Below, one piece after another: positions 1 to 7,085 of a DNA stretch of 64,000 nt. Below the pieces are notes generated by a model. That model made no database searches, had not been told where the DNA came from, and saw nothing but the letters and a program-made list of their open reading frames with translations. The stretch's first letter is position 1, and the number at the start of each line of letters is the position of its first letter. Source of the stretch: Candidatus Pullichristensenella avicola (lineage in GTDB: Bacteria > Bacillota > Clostridia > Christensenellales > Aristaeellaceae); the NCBI GenBank assembly GCA_018711655.1, contig DVIA01000003.1:1-64000 (forward strand), in the 5' to 3' direction. The translations under genes were made by a program, and so were the position numbers.

Positions 1-1188
1 GCCCACGGTAATGCGGCCGGCCGTAATATCCCACAGGCGGGCGGCCAGACGCGCACAGGTGCTTTTGCCGGAGCCGGATGGCCCCACCAGAGCTGTGACT
101 TCTCCCTCTTTTGCGGTGAAGCTCACGTCCCGGAGCACCTGTTTCTTATCGTAGGCGAATCCCACATGGTCAAAGATAATGTCATGACCCTGGGGATGGA
201 AGGTCTCCGCCCCTTTGGCGATAGGGGTTTCGTAGATCTCATTGATACGGTCGGCGGATACCTGGGAGACAAACATTTCCGCGATGAGGGCCAAGCTCTG
301 GTCGAAGGGAGCATACACCCGGGTGATAACCAGCAGGAACAGGAACAACAGCATGAAGTCGATCTGCCCGGACAAGATCAGGCTGGCACCCGTCAGGATA
401 GTAGTTGCTACGCCCAAGCGCATGATCACGCTGGCGGCGTTGACAAATAATCCGGTGGTGAGTTCGCCCCGGATGGTGACTTTTTCGTGCTGGTCGATCT
501 TTTCATAAAGGCCGGTCAGATACCGCTCCTCCTGATTCGTGGCCCGGATCTCCCGGACATTTTCAAGAGCTTCCTGGATACCATCGGACACCCGTATGGC
601 AGCCGCTTTCGTTACCTCGGAACTGCGTGCGGCGATTTTTCGGCTTCCGAACAGCAGGGCGAAAGCCACCGGCACGCCCCACAGGCAGGCGAGCATCAGC
701 CGCCAGTCGTAGATCAGCAGACACACGGCGATGATGGCGGTGGAGATGTAGGCTCCGTATAGGTATCCCAGCACATGGCTCCAAACATGTTCCATCCGGT
801 TCACATCGCCCATCAGCGTTTCCGTAAGGTCTGCCAGGTCGCGCTTGCCGAAGTAACCCAGGGGAAGTTTACGCAGCCGCTCCGCCAGATGAAGGCGTGT
901 GGCCTGGACCTCATCATACACCAGGCCATAGGTAGCGTGGTACTGCTGCAGATGTGTCAAAAAGGACAAAAGGATAAATGCGATGGTCAAAACGATTGGC
1001 AGTACAGCCCCGGGCAGGGGTGCGCCGTCCGTCAGAGTATCCATAAAGCTCCCCATCAGCAGATACAGGATTCCCATACCGCCCATGACTACCAGATTGG
1101 TAATGACAGTCCAGACTGCGCCTCTTTTGGTGTTTTTCAGGCCCTGGTCCGTCAGGGCGTATTTACGCTGAAATTCTTTGCTGAACAT
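1..1188 (-). CDS. ABC exporter half-transporter (permease-ATPase fusion), 3' end cut by window edge
   Basis: The minus-strand frame opens at an ATG at 1188 behind a GGGGTGG-type ribosome site and stays open to the window edge, giving about 396 residues. The N-terminal ~330 residues hold the hydrophobic segments of a type I exporter membrane domain. A nucleotide-binding domain follows, with Walker A GPSGSGKST at about residues 369-377, directly before the edge. The signature motif, Walker B and H-loop lie outside the window. Its start lies 17 bases after the stop of a second, truncated half-transporter (1205-1465), so the two probably once formed a heterodimeric exporter pair, which is common for multidrug or peptide exporters. 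The substrate is unknown. The neighbourhood is accessory DNA, so horizontal transfer is likely. Confidence 0.85.
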   Translation of the reverse strand, partial: MFSKEFQRKYALTDQGLKNTKRGAVWTVITNLVVMGGMGILYLLMGSFMDTLTDGAPLPGAVLPIVLTIAFILLSFLTHLQQYHATYGLVYDEVQATRLHLAERLRKLPLGYFGKRDLADLTETLMGDVNRMEHVWSHVLGYLYGAYISTAIIAVCLLIYDWRLMLACLWGVPVAFALLFGSRKIAARSSEVTKAAAIRVSDGIQEALENVREIRATNQEERYLTGLYEKIDQHEKVTIRGELTTGLFVNAASVIMRLGVATTILTGASLILSGQIDFMLLFLFLLVITRVYAPFDQSLALIAEMFVSQVSADRINEIYETPIAKGAETFHPQGHDIIFDHVGFAYDKKQVLRDVSFTAKEGEVTALVGPSGSGKSTCARLAARLWDITAGRITVG

Positions 1189-1204
1189 TTCTTCCACCCC
1201 TTTC

Positions 1205-1465
1205 TCACGAGCCGCTGGCGATCTTCCACTTTATCGCCTGGGTATAGTCCGCCCACATCCTGGTATACAGCCCGCCAGCGGCGGTCAGTTCCTCATGGGT
1301 GCCCCGTTCCAGGACTTCTCCTTTGTCCAGTACAAGGATCTGATCCGCGCCTACCACTGTGGACAGCCGGTGCGCGATCATGATGACGGTGCGGTCCTTC
1401 GTCAGTTTTGCAAAGGCTTTCTGGATCAACGCCTCATTCTCCGGGTCGGCAAAGGCGGTGGCCTC
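1205..1465 (-). pseudogene. C-terminal remnant of an ABC exporter ATPase domain
   Basis: Reading minus, the sequence begins at [10 protein letters not shown], which is the end of Walker B, and continues through the H-loop (MIAHRLSTV) to a normal C-terminus and TGA at 1205-1207. The permease domain, Walker A and signature motif are missing. Upstream of about 1466 the sequence changes abruptly to unrelated DNA, and LDEATA is replaced by HEATA. The fragment cannot be a working ATPase. The break may be a deletion or insertion junction of a mobile element, or an assembly join. The next gene on the strand (1-1188) is its likely partner half. Confidence 0.8.
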
Positions 1466-1527
1466 ATGTTTATATACACAAATCCCTGAAAGCCGCATAA
1501 ACACAGAATATCCCTATAACCACACTG

Positions 1528-1610
1528 AAAACGCCTTTTGACGGCTTCCCAGCCGATCACGGGGCGTTTTCTGGTGTCCGGCGTATCGTTTCCACGGTAC
1601 GCCATTTTTT
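1528..1610 (+). terminator. Nested inverted repeats ending in a T run
   Basis: AAAACGCC at 1528-1535 pairs with GGCGTTTT at 1563-1570. Just downstream GGCGTA (1580-1585) pairs with TACGCC (1598-1603) and is followed by six T (1605-1610). The second stem resembles an intrinsic terminator lying just upstream of the small gene at 1640, so it could also work as a leader attenuator. Confidence 0.45.
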
Positions 1611-1639
1611 ATGCCCAAAACCAGAAAGGAGGCGACGCC

Positions 1640-1909
1640 ATGTATTTTACATCCGGCAGCAACCGCGCCTTTGAAAGCCTCATGCAAGGCAAGCCCGGTT
1701 TCGACCACTACGACAGCGGCGACGCCGGAGCGCCGGAGGATTGCGGCGACTGCCGTTTCTACCGTCCCGACTGGAAGTATCAGTTTTGCGTGTATGCAGA
1801 GTGTCCCTACCAGCCGGGCAAGCTCACCGCCTATGACGCGGTTCTATTCCAAGTGAAAGGAGTTGACGACGAGATGGCAGTTTTTCGCGTGGAGAAAAAC
1901 CGGGGCTAA
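1640..1909 (+). CDS. Small Cys-rich hypothetical protein, probable mobile-element cargo
   Basis: An 89-residue frame starts at an ATG at 1640 preceded by AGAAAGGAGG (1624-1633) with good spacing. The protein carries several cysteines, including a CGDC pair followed by an aromatic YRPDWKY stretch and a CVYAECPY motif, which suggests a small metal-binding fold. I do not recognise an assigned function. Similar short Cys/Trp-rich proteins are common as cargo of conjugative elements in gut Firmicutes, but that is recollection, not a search. The last residues overlap the start of the downstream beta-propeller fragment in another frame, which hints that the 3' end was created by a junction. Confidence 0.55.
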   Translation: MYFTSGSNRAFESLMQGKPGFDHYDSGDAGAPEDCGDCRFYRPDWKYQFCVYAECPYQPGKLTAYDAVLFQVKGVDDEMAVFRVEKNRG

Positions 1910-2624
1910 CTTTACCTCCCTGAACCTCATCAACGGCATCATGTTCTACTGCGAACACTATGAGGACGTCCACGCCGCGACGATCAACGGGGACAGCTTA
2001 TGGAGCGCCCCCGGAAACCGCATCGTGGCCGACGATACCTATGCCTTTTATTCGGGAGCGGATGGCGGCGTATTTCGCGTCACGCTGGCCACATGGGAAG
2101 AAGAACAGGTCAGCGGCAGAACCGCATACTCCTTATGCATGGATGGGGACGACGTATACTGGCTGCAGAGCGATGGCTTGTATAAAATGCACAAGGAAAG
2201 TACGGACGGCGCGGAAATGATCGTGGATGATCCGTGCATAGGCGGCTTCATTGTCGATGACGGCGTGGTCGTTTACTGGACGGATGACAGCGGAAGATAC
2301 AGGGCGACGGATCTGCATATGTACGCCGTTGATCCTGAAACGGGCGTCGCCAGCACAAGAAGGTTGGCGGGAAAGGAGAGATTTGGCGGTACGTTCTGGT
2401 ATAACGGGCAGGACCTGCCCTATATGGCGTTCGAGGACGGGTGGATCTATTATTACTACCCCCAGGATACCACGCTGATTTGCCGCATGGACCTCTCCGG
2501 AAGCGTTGTCGATCAGTTTGTCTGCTACTCCCGGGGAAGCTGCGAGCCTTTGTACATTTTTGACGGCAAGCTGTACGTCGATATATATGAGGAGGCAGAC
2601 CTGAGCGCCATTGAAGAAAACTGA
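1863..2624 (+). CDS. 5'-truncated beta-propeller protein (DUF5050-like)
   Basis: The frame of about 253 codons can begin at a TTG at 1863, but the first ~18 residues look like out-of-frame sequence of the preceding gene. From about residue 20 (SLNLINGIMFY) it reads as repeated blades such as DDTYAFYSGADGGVFRV, MDGDDVYWLQSDGLYKM and EDGWIYYYYPQD, typical of DUF5050-type propellers found on clostridial surface proteins. Such proteins normally start with a signal peptide or lipobox and further blades, and none is present here. I infer the 5' end was lost at a junction near 1905, so it may be a pseudogene. No convincing ribosome site precedes the TTG. Confidence 0.5.
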   Translation: MTTRWQFFAWRKTGANFTSLNLINGIMFYCEHYEDVHAATINGDSLWSAPGNRIVADDTYAFYSGADGGVFRVTLATWEEEQVSGRTAYSLCMDGDDVYWLQSDGLYKMHKESTDGAEMIVDDPCIGGFIVDDGVVVYWTDDSGRYRATDLHMYAVDPETGVASTRRLAGKERFGGTFWYNGQDLPYMAFEDGWIYYYYPQDTTLICRMDLSGSVVDQFVCYSRGSCEPLYIFDGKLYVDIYEEADLSAIEEN

Positions 2625-2648
2625 CCCGGAGAATCTTGTTGCATGTAC

Positions 2649-2691
2649 GCGCATAACGGCCGAAAGCAATCGGCCTGACGGCGTTATGCGC
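2649..2691. other. Strong hairpin after the propeller fragment
   Basis: GCGCATAAC (2649-2657) pairs with GTTATGCGC (2683-2691), and an inner GGCCGA/TCGGCC stem closes an AAGCAA loop. There is no T run on either side, so it is a stable RNA or DNA hairpin rather than a classic intrinsic terminator. It lies 25 bases after the stop at 2624. Confidence 0.6.
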
Positions 2692-2724
2692 CGATAAACT
2701 GAGACTGTCCCAAATTCGCACAAA

Positions 2725-2763
2725 CCCCCTGAGCGATGCAAAACCGGAACATCTCTCAGGGGG
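2725..2763. other. Hairpin with 9-bp perfect arms
   Basis: CCCCCTGAG (2725-2733) is exactly complementary to CTCAGGGGG (2755-2763) around a 21-base loop. It sits between the hairpin at 2649 and the 63-bp repeat array, in a stretch with no credible gene. No poly-T follows. Confidence 0.55.
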
Positions 2764-2824
2764 CCTGTGTCCGGAAAAACGCACTCCGGAGGGAATGCCT
2801 TCTGAAAGAACATCCGCGAACCGC

Positions 2825-3247
2825 TCAGGGCGGCGAACGTCTGCGGTAGGAGGACGTCCGAACTCTGTCCGAAGAGACGCTCCGCAGGCCCCTGGAGAAC
2901 GGCTGCGTGAGCATCACGGTGTAGTCGTTGTCGAAGATGCGCTCCCTCAGGCCCCTGGAGAACGGCTGCGTGAGCATCGCGGTGCAATCGTTGTCGAAGA
3001 TGCGCTCCCCCAGGCCCCTGGAGAACGGCTGCGTGAGCATCGCGGTGCAATCGTTGTCGAAGATGCGCTCCGCCAGGCCCCTGGAGAACGGCTGCGCGAG
3101 CATCGCGGTGCAATCGTTGTCGAAGATGCGCTCCGCCAGGCCCCTGGAGAACGGCCGCGTGAGCATCACGGTGTAGTCGTTGTCGAAGATGCGCTCCGCC
3201 AGGCCCCTGGAGAACGGCTTGACACCGCCATCCGCATTGTCCCCCAC
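2825..3247 (-). pseudogene. Tandem-repeat ORF of unknown function, probably frameshifted
   Basis: The minus frame from a GTG at 3247 gives about 140 residues dominated by a 21-residue unit, PFSRGLAERIFDNDCTAMLTQ with small changes (Y/C, V/A, A/G/R). After the last full unit one base is missing (GCTCCGC against GCTCCGCC, near 2885). Adding it back continues the match in another frame as AERLFGQSSDVLLPQTF, so a longer repeat protein was probably read on this strand and then broken. I do not recognise the repeat. There is no signal peptide or clear ribosome site. Because the period is a multiple of three, all six frames stay open, so coding is not proven. Confidence 0.35.
2886..3219. repeat. 63-bp tandem repeat, five full copies plus 19 bp
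   Basis: Copies start at 2886, 2949, 3012, 3075 and 3138, with a partial copy at 3201, so the spacing is exactly 63 in every case. Each starts AGGCCCCTGGAGAACGG. Copies differ at only a few positions (for example GTGTAG against GTGCAA, and the final CTC/CCC/GCC). A more degraded unit precedes the array. This is a minisatellite-type array, not CRISPR, because there are no unique spacers. Confidence 0.97.
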
Positions 3248-3296
3248 TTTTCGCCCGGCGAAAAGGCGTATGCAACTTTATGAGCGCGCGCACAAA

Positions 3297-3328
3297 GGCC
3301 CGGACTCGCATCGAAGCGATCCCGGGCC
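3297..3328 (-). terminator. Hairpin downstream of the rnf operon
   Basis: GGCCCGGACTCGC (3297-3309) pairs with GCGATCCCGGGCC (3316-3328) with one mismatch. On the minus strand it lies 19 bases after the rnfB stop and is followed by TTTG, so it is a plausible terminator for the rnf transcript, with a weak T tract. Confidence 0.6.
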
Positions 3329-3346
3329 GGCAGTTTGTTCGTATCT

Positions 3347-4360
3347 CTATGCCTTGCGGAGGGAAAATGCGCCCCCGGTCAGAAGTTGTATGCAGCCGTG
3401 CGCGCAGGCCTCCACGCACCTGCCGCAGCCGGTGCAGTTCCATTCGATGACGCTGCGCCTTCCCTCGCCCGTACCGGCGATGGCGTCAAACAGGCAGGCC
3501 TCCTGGCATTCGCCGCAACCCGCGCAGTCCGGATAGTGGATCACCGCGTGGCGGCGCATATCGTTATAGGCCATGATCGCGCCAGTGGGGCAACTGTCTA
3601 CGCACTGCATGCAGCTGGTGCACTTGTCAAAATCAATATCCGGCAGGTTGTCCACCAAACGCAGCGCGCCGAACTTGCAGGCGCGTTGACATTTTCCACA
3701 GCCGATGCAGCCCGCCTTGCACGCCTGGCGCACCACCTTGCCGCTCAAATGGGCCGAACAGGCGCTGTGCACCGGATGGCTGGCCGTCATCAACTGCAAA
3801 ACGCCGCGCGGGCAGGCGCTCAGGCATACGCCGCAGCCGACGCATTTTTCCGCCTCCACCGCCGCCAACCGGCCTTCCAGCATGTGAATGGCGCCAAAGG
3901 GGCAGGCGGCCTCGCAGTCGCCAAAGCCCAGGCAGCTATACTCGCAAGCCTTGTCTCCGCCCGCTACCAGGGCCGCGCTTTTGCAGTCTTTGGGGCCGTC
4001 GTAGGCAAAGCGCAGGCCGCAGCGGTCGAGGCTGCCGCGGCAGCGCACGGTGGCGATGCGCCGTTCGCGTTTCGCGGCCGTCACGCCCATAATGGCGGCG
4101 ATCTGCTCCGCCACGGCGTCGCCGCCCACGGGGCACTTGTTGACGGGCGCGTTTGCGGAAACGACCTCCTGCGCATAGGCGTCGCAGCCGGCGTAGCCGC
4201 AGCCGCCGCAGTTCGCGCCGGGCAGGCATTCGCGCACCTGCGCCTTGCGCGGGTCCTCCTCAACGTGGAAAATGCGGCTGACAATCGCCAACAGCGCCCC
4301 GAAGATCAGCCCCATGCCGCCAACGGTCAGCGCGGCGGTGAGAATCGGTTTCCAGTCCAT
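3347..4360 (-). CDS. rnfB: Rnf complex iron-sulfur subunit RnfB
   Basis: The 337-residue protein opens with one membrane helix (MDWKPILTAALTVGGMGLIF) that anchors a large Fe-S domain on the cytoplasmic side. A first cluster motif, GANCGGCGYAGC, lies near residue 48 and is followed by many ferredoxin-type CxxCxxC sets (such as CVGCGVCLSACP, CIGCGKCQRAC, CTSCMQCVDSCP and CTGCGRCVEAC). This cluster-rich form is usual for clostridial RnfB, which takes electrons from reduced ferredoxin and passes them into the complex. It is the last gene of the operon, 36 bases after rnfA. Confidence 0.96.
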   Translation of the reverse strand: MDWKPILTAALTVGGMGLIFGALLAIVSRIFHVEEDPRKAQVRECLPGANCGGCGYAGCDAYAQEVVSANAPVNKCPVGGDAVAEQIAAIMGVTAAKRERRIATVRCRGSLDRCGLRFAYDGPKDCKSAALVAGGDKACEYSCLGFGDCEAACPFGAIHMLEGRLAAVEAEKCVGCGVCLSACPRGVLQLMTASHPVHSACSAHLSGKVVRQACKAGCIGCGKCQRACKFGALRLVDNLPDIDFDKCTSCMQCVDSCPTGAIMAYNDMRRHAVIHYPDCAGCGECQEACLFDAIAGTGEGRRSVIEWNCTGCGRCVEACAHGCIQLLTGGAFSLRKA

Positions 4361-4396
4361 GTATTCCCCTCCCAGGAACTTTTGGCGGCGCGCCGC

Positions 4397-4966
4397 TCAA
4401 ATGAGGCCGGCGAAGCCGGAAAAAGCCACAGCCATCAGCCCCGCGGCGATCAGCGCGCCCGGGAAGCCGTGCATCCAGGCCGGCAGGTCGCTCATTTCCA
4501 TTTTTTCGCGAATACCCGAAAAGAGCACGATGGCCAGCGTAAAGCCGATGGCGGCGCCAAAGCCGTTGACCACGCTTTCAACCAGGTTGTACCCGCTGTC
4601 CACGTTGAGGATCGTCGCGCCCAAAACGGCGCAGTTTGTGGTGATCAGCGGAAGATACACGCCCAGGGCCTGGTACAGCGCGTAGCTGAGCTTGCGCAGC
4701 ACCAGTTCCACCACCTGCACAAGCACCGCAATGACGAGGATGAAGGCGATCGTCTGCAAATACGCGAGGTTCAGCGCCACAAGCAACTGGCGCACAAAAT
4801 AGGTCACCAGCGAGGCCACCGTGATGACGAAGGTCACCGCCATGCCCATGCCGAAAGCCGTTTCTGTCTTTTTGGAAACGCCCAGAAACGGGCAGATGCC
4901 CATGAAGCGGTTCATGACGAAATTGTTGACCAGCACCGCGCCCACGAAAATGAGGATCAGGTTCAT
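4397..4966 (-). CDS. rnfA: Rnf complex membrane subunit RnfA
   Basis: The 189-residue protein is hydrophobic throughout, with about six membrane helices, and starts MNLILIFVGAVLVNNFV. The family signature NFVMNRFMGICPFLGVSKK lies near the N-terminus. RnfA and RnfE are related, inversely oriented subunits that form the ion- and electron-conducting membrane core. Its start overlaps the rnfE stop by 4 bases, indicating translational coupling. Confidence 0.96.
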   Translation of the reverse strand: MNLILIFVGAVLVNNFVMNRFMGICPFLGVSKKTETAFGMGMAVTFVITVASLVTYFVRQLLVALNLAYLQTIAFILVIAVLVQVVELVLRKLSYALYQALGVYLPLITTNCAVLGATILNVDSGYNLVESVVNGFGAAIGFTLAIVLFSGIREKMEMSDLPAWMHGFPGALIAAGLMAVAFSGFAGLI

Positions 4967-5589
4967 TTCGCCGCCTCCTTTCGCTTCTGCGAACGCGCCG
5001 AAAGCGCCGTCACCGTCGCCAGCGTCAGCCCCAGCAGAATAAACCCGCCCGCAGGCTGCACGGCGATGGCCATCGGCTCAAACCACTCCGGCATGAAGCG
5101 CGCGCCAAAAATCGTGCCCGAGCCAAGCAGTTCGCGGATGCAGGACAGAAGCGTGATCGCCAGCGTAAAGCCCAGCCCCATGCCCAGGCCGTCCATGGCG
5201 CTCAAAAGCGGCGGGTTTTTGAAGGCGAAGGCCTCGGCGCGGGCGAAGATGATGCAGTTGACGACAATCAGGGAGATAAACACCCCCAGCGTGTCATATA
5301 GCGAAGGCAGAAACGCCTGCATGACCATCTCCACCACGGTAACGAAAGTGGCAATGATGACAATGAAGGCGGGAATGCGGATCTTTTCCGGAATGAGGTT
5401 GCGCAAAAGCGAAATCACGAGATTCGAAAAGACCAGCACGAACGTCGTCGCCAGCCCCATGCCGATGCCGTTGGAGGCCTGATAGGTAATCGACAGCGTC
5501 GGGCACATGCCCAGCACCAGCCGGAAGGTGGGGTTCTCGTTAAAAATGCCGTTGAGAAGCGTCTTTTTCAGGGCCTTGAAGTCCATCAT
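4963..5589 (-). CDS. rnfE: Rnf complex membrane subunit RnfE
   Basis: The 208-residue protein has about six membrane helices and the RnfE/NqrD-type motif NPTFRLVLGMCPTL near the N-terminus, where a conserved Cys contributes to a membrane-embedded Fe-S site with RnfA. A conserved IREL segment (SCIRELLGSGTIFG) follows at about residue 150. It ends in a basic tail (RSQKRKEAAK). The start overlaps the rnfG stop by 4 bases. Confidence 0.96.
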   Translation of the reverse strand: MMDFKALKKTLLNGIFNENPTFRLVLGMCPTLSITYQASNGIGMGLATTFVLVFSNLVISLLRNLIPEKIRIPAFIVIIATFVTVVEMVMQAFLPSLYDTLGVFISLIVVNCIIFARAEAFAFKNPPLLSAMDGLGMGLGFTLAITLLSCIRELLGSGTIFGARFMPEWFEPMAIAVQPAGGFILLGLTLATVTALSARSQKRKEAAK

Positions 5590-6125
5590 TCCACCTCCCC
5601 GACGCCCAGCACATCGCGCGCATGGGCCAACGCCTGCGACACTGCGCCTTTCACCGCGCTGGAAGAGACCGTCGCCCCGCTCATGGCGTCCACGTCCTGC
5701 GCCTCCTGCGCGCGCGCAATTCCCGTAAAGCGCGCCAGAAACGGCGCTTCCTCCGCCGTGCCCAGGCCCTTGGTTTCCGTGTGGCCGGAAACGCTCACAG
5801 CGCTGACCGCGCCGTCGCGAATGCCCACGGACAGCGCGACGTCCCCTGCATAGCCGCGGCTGGAAAGCTCGTAGACATAGCCGACGGTTTGCCCGCCTTC
5901 GTCCAGCGCCGCGTACACGCTCACAATGGCGTCGTAACCGCTCGTGTCCGTTTGCAGCGGTTCAAAAGCGTATTCGCCGATGACGGCCACGCGCGCGGCG
6001 TCGGCCTTCAGTTGGGCGTTGCGGGCGATCGGCGCCGCGGTAAAGGCGTTCACCGCGGCCAGCAAAAGCCCTGCCGCCAGCGCAAACAGCATCAGCCGCA
6101 CGCCCAGTTTCACCGTTTCACGCAC
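5586..6125 (-). CDS. rnfG: Rnf complex FMN-binding subunit RnfG
   Basis: The 179-residue protein has one N-terminal membrane anchor and then an extracytoplasmic FMN-binding domain. The motif SGATVSSSAV at about residues 148-157 carries the Thr that receives covalent FMN in this family. An ETKGLG segment, also conserved, lies upstream. It overlaps rnfD by 8 bases and rnfE by 4, so the middle of the operon is tightly coupled. No ApbE flavinyltransferase gene, which this subunit needs, is seen in the window. Confidence 0.95.
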   Translation of the reverse strand: MRETVKLGVRLMLFALAAGLLLAAVNAFTAAPIARNAQLKADAARVAVIGEYAFEPLQTDTSGYDAIVSVYAALDEGGQTVGYVYELSSRGYAGDVALSVGIRDGAVSAVSVSGHTETKGLGTAEEAPFLARFTGIARAQEAQDVDAMSGATVSSSAVKGAVSQALAHARDVLGVGEVE

Positions 6126-7059
6126 GCTTTTTCACCTCCCCGAATACCCGCGGCTTCAAATAGCGATCCAGCAGCGGGACGGTCAGGTTCATAATGAGGA
6201 TCGCGTAACTCACGCCCTCGGGCATGGACGAAAAGCGGCGGATGACAAAGGCGATCAGGCCGCAACCCACGCCCATAACCAGCTTGCCCGCGGGCGTGAC
6301 CGGCGAGGTAGCATAGTCCGTCGCCATGAAAAACGCCCCCAGAAAAGCGCCGCCGGAAAGGATGGCCCGCAGCCCCGCGGCGGGCGCTCCCTCCGCAAGC
6401 CAGGTGCAGACAAAGAGCGTGCCCAGCATCAGAACCGGAATGCGCCAGGAAATGACCCTGCGCACGATCAGATAAACGCCGCCGACCAGGATCGCCGCGC
6501 GCCCCACCTCGCCGATGCAGCCCGGGCACTGGCCTACGAACAACTGCCAAAGGCTGTAACTCTCCGGCGCGGCCAGCGGCGTCGCGGTGGAAACGGCGTC
6601 CAGGCCGCGCACAGCCGTTTCATAGGCGCCGCCGGACATGAAGTTTACCCACGACACCATCAGGATCGCCCGCGCCGTCAACGCCGGGTTGACAAAATTC
6701 GCGCCCAGCCCGCCAAAGATCATTTTTACCAGCACAATGGCCAGAAGCGTTCCCACCGCCGGCATCCATACAGGAACCGTGACCGGCAAATTGTAGGCCA
6801 GCAACAACCCCGTCACCACGGCGCTCAAATCGCCGACGGTGCAGGGCTTTTTCGCCATGCGCGCATACAGCCACTCCCAGAACACCGCCGAAGCGACCGA
6901 GACCGCGATAACCAGCAACGCGCGCCATCCGAAAAAATACGCGCCGAACGCGCCGGCCGGGACCAGCGCGATAATCACCTCGAGCATCACGCCCTGCACG
7001 CTGCGCCCCGCGCGAATATGCGGCGAGGACGCCACGCGCTTCAGGCCCGAATACTCCAT
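6118..7059 (-). CDS. rnfD: Rnf complex FMN-binding membrane subunit RnfD
   Basis: The 313-residue protein has about nine to ten predicted membrane helices. The motif DAVSTATPLA near residue 155 matches the flavinylation site, with the modified Thr in S-T-A-T. Near the C-terminus EGVSYAILIMNLTVPLLDRY is typical of RnfD/NqrB. Together with RnfG it carries electrons through membrane flavins in the step linked to ion translocation. The start at 7059 follows the rnfC stop by 26 bases. Confidence 0.95.
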   Translation of the reverse strand: MEYSGLKRVASSPHIRAGRSVQGVMLEVIIALVPAGAFGAYFFGWRALLVIAVSVASAVFWEWLYARMAKKPCTVGDLSAVVTGLLLAYNLPVTVPVWMPAVGTLLAIVLVKMIFGGLGANFVNPALTARAILMVSWVNFMSGGAYETAVRGLDAVSTATPLAAPESYSLWQLFVGQCPGCIGEVGRAAILVGGVYLIVRRVISWRIPVLMLGTLFVCTWLAEGAPAAGLRAILSGGAFLGAFFMATDYATSPVTPAGKLVMGVGCGLIAFVIRRFSSMPEGVSYAILIMNLTVPLLDRYLKPRVFGEVKKRA

Positions 7060-7085
7060 GCCTCATTCCCCCTCAGCGATATTTC

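Noticed and set aside
2886..3219. CRISPR array
   Set aside because: The units are contiguous 63-mers without unique spacers, and no cas genes are present.
3335..5482. 715-codon open frame on the plus strand
   Set aside because: It lies antisense to rnfB, rnfA and rnfE, which are unambiguous.
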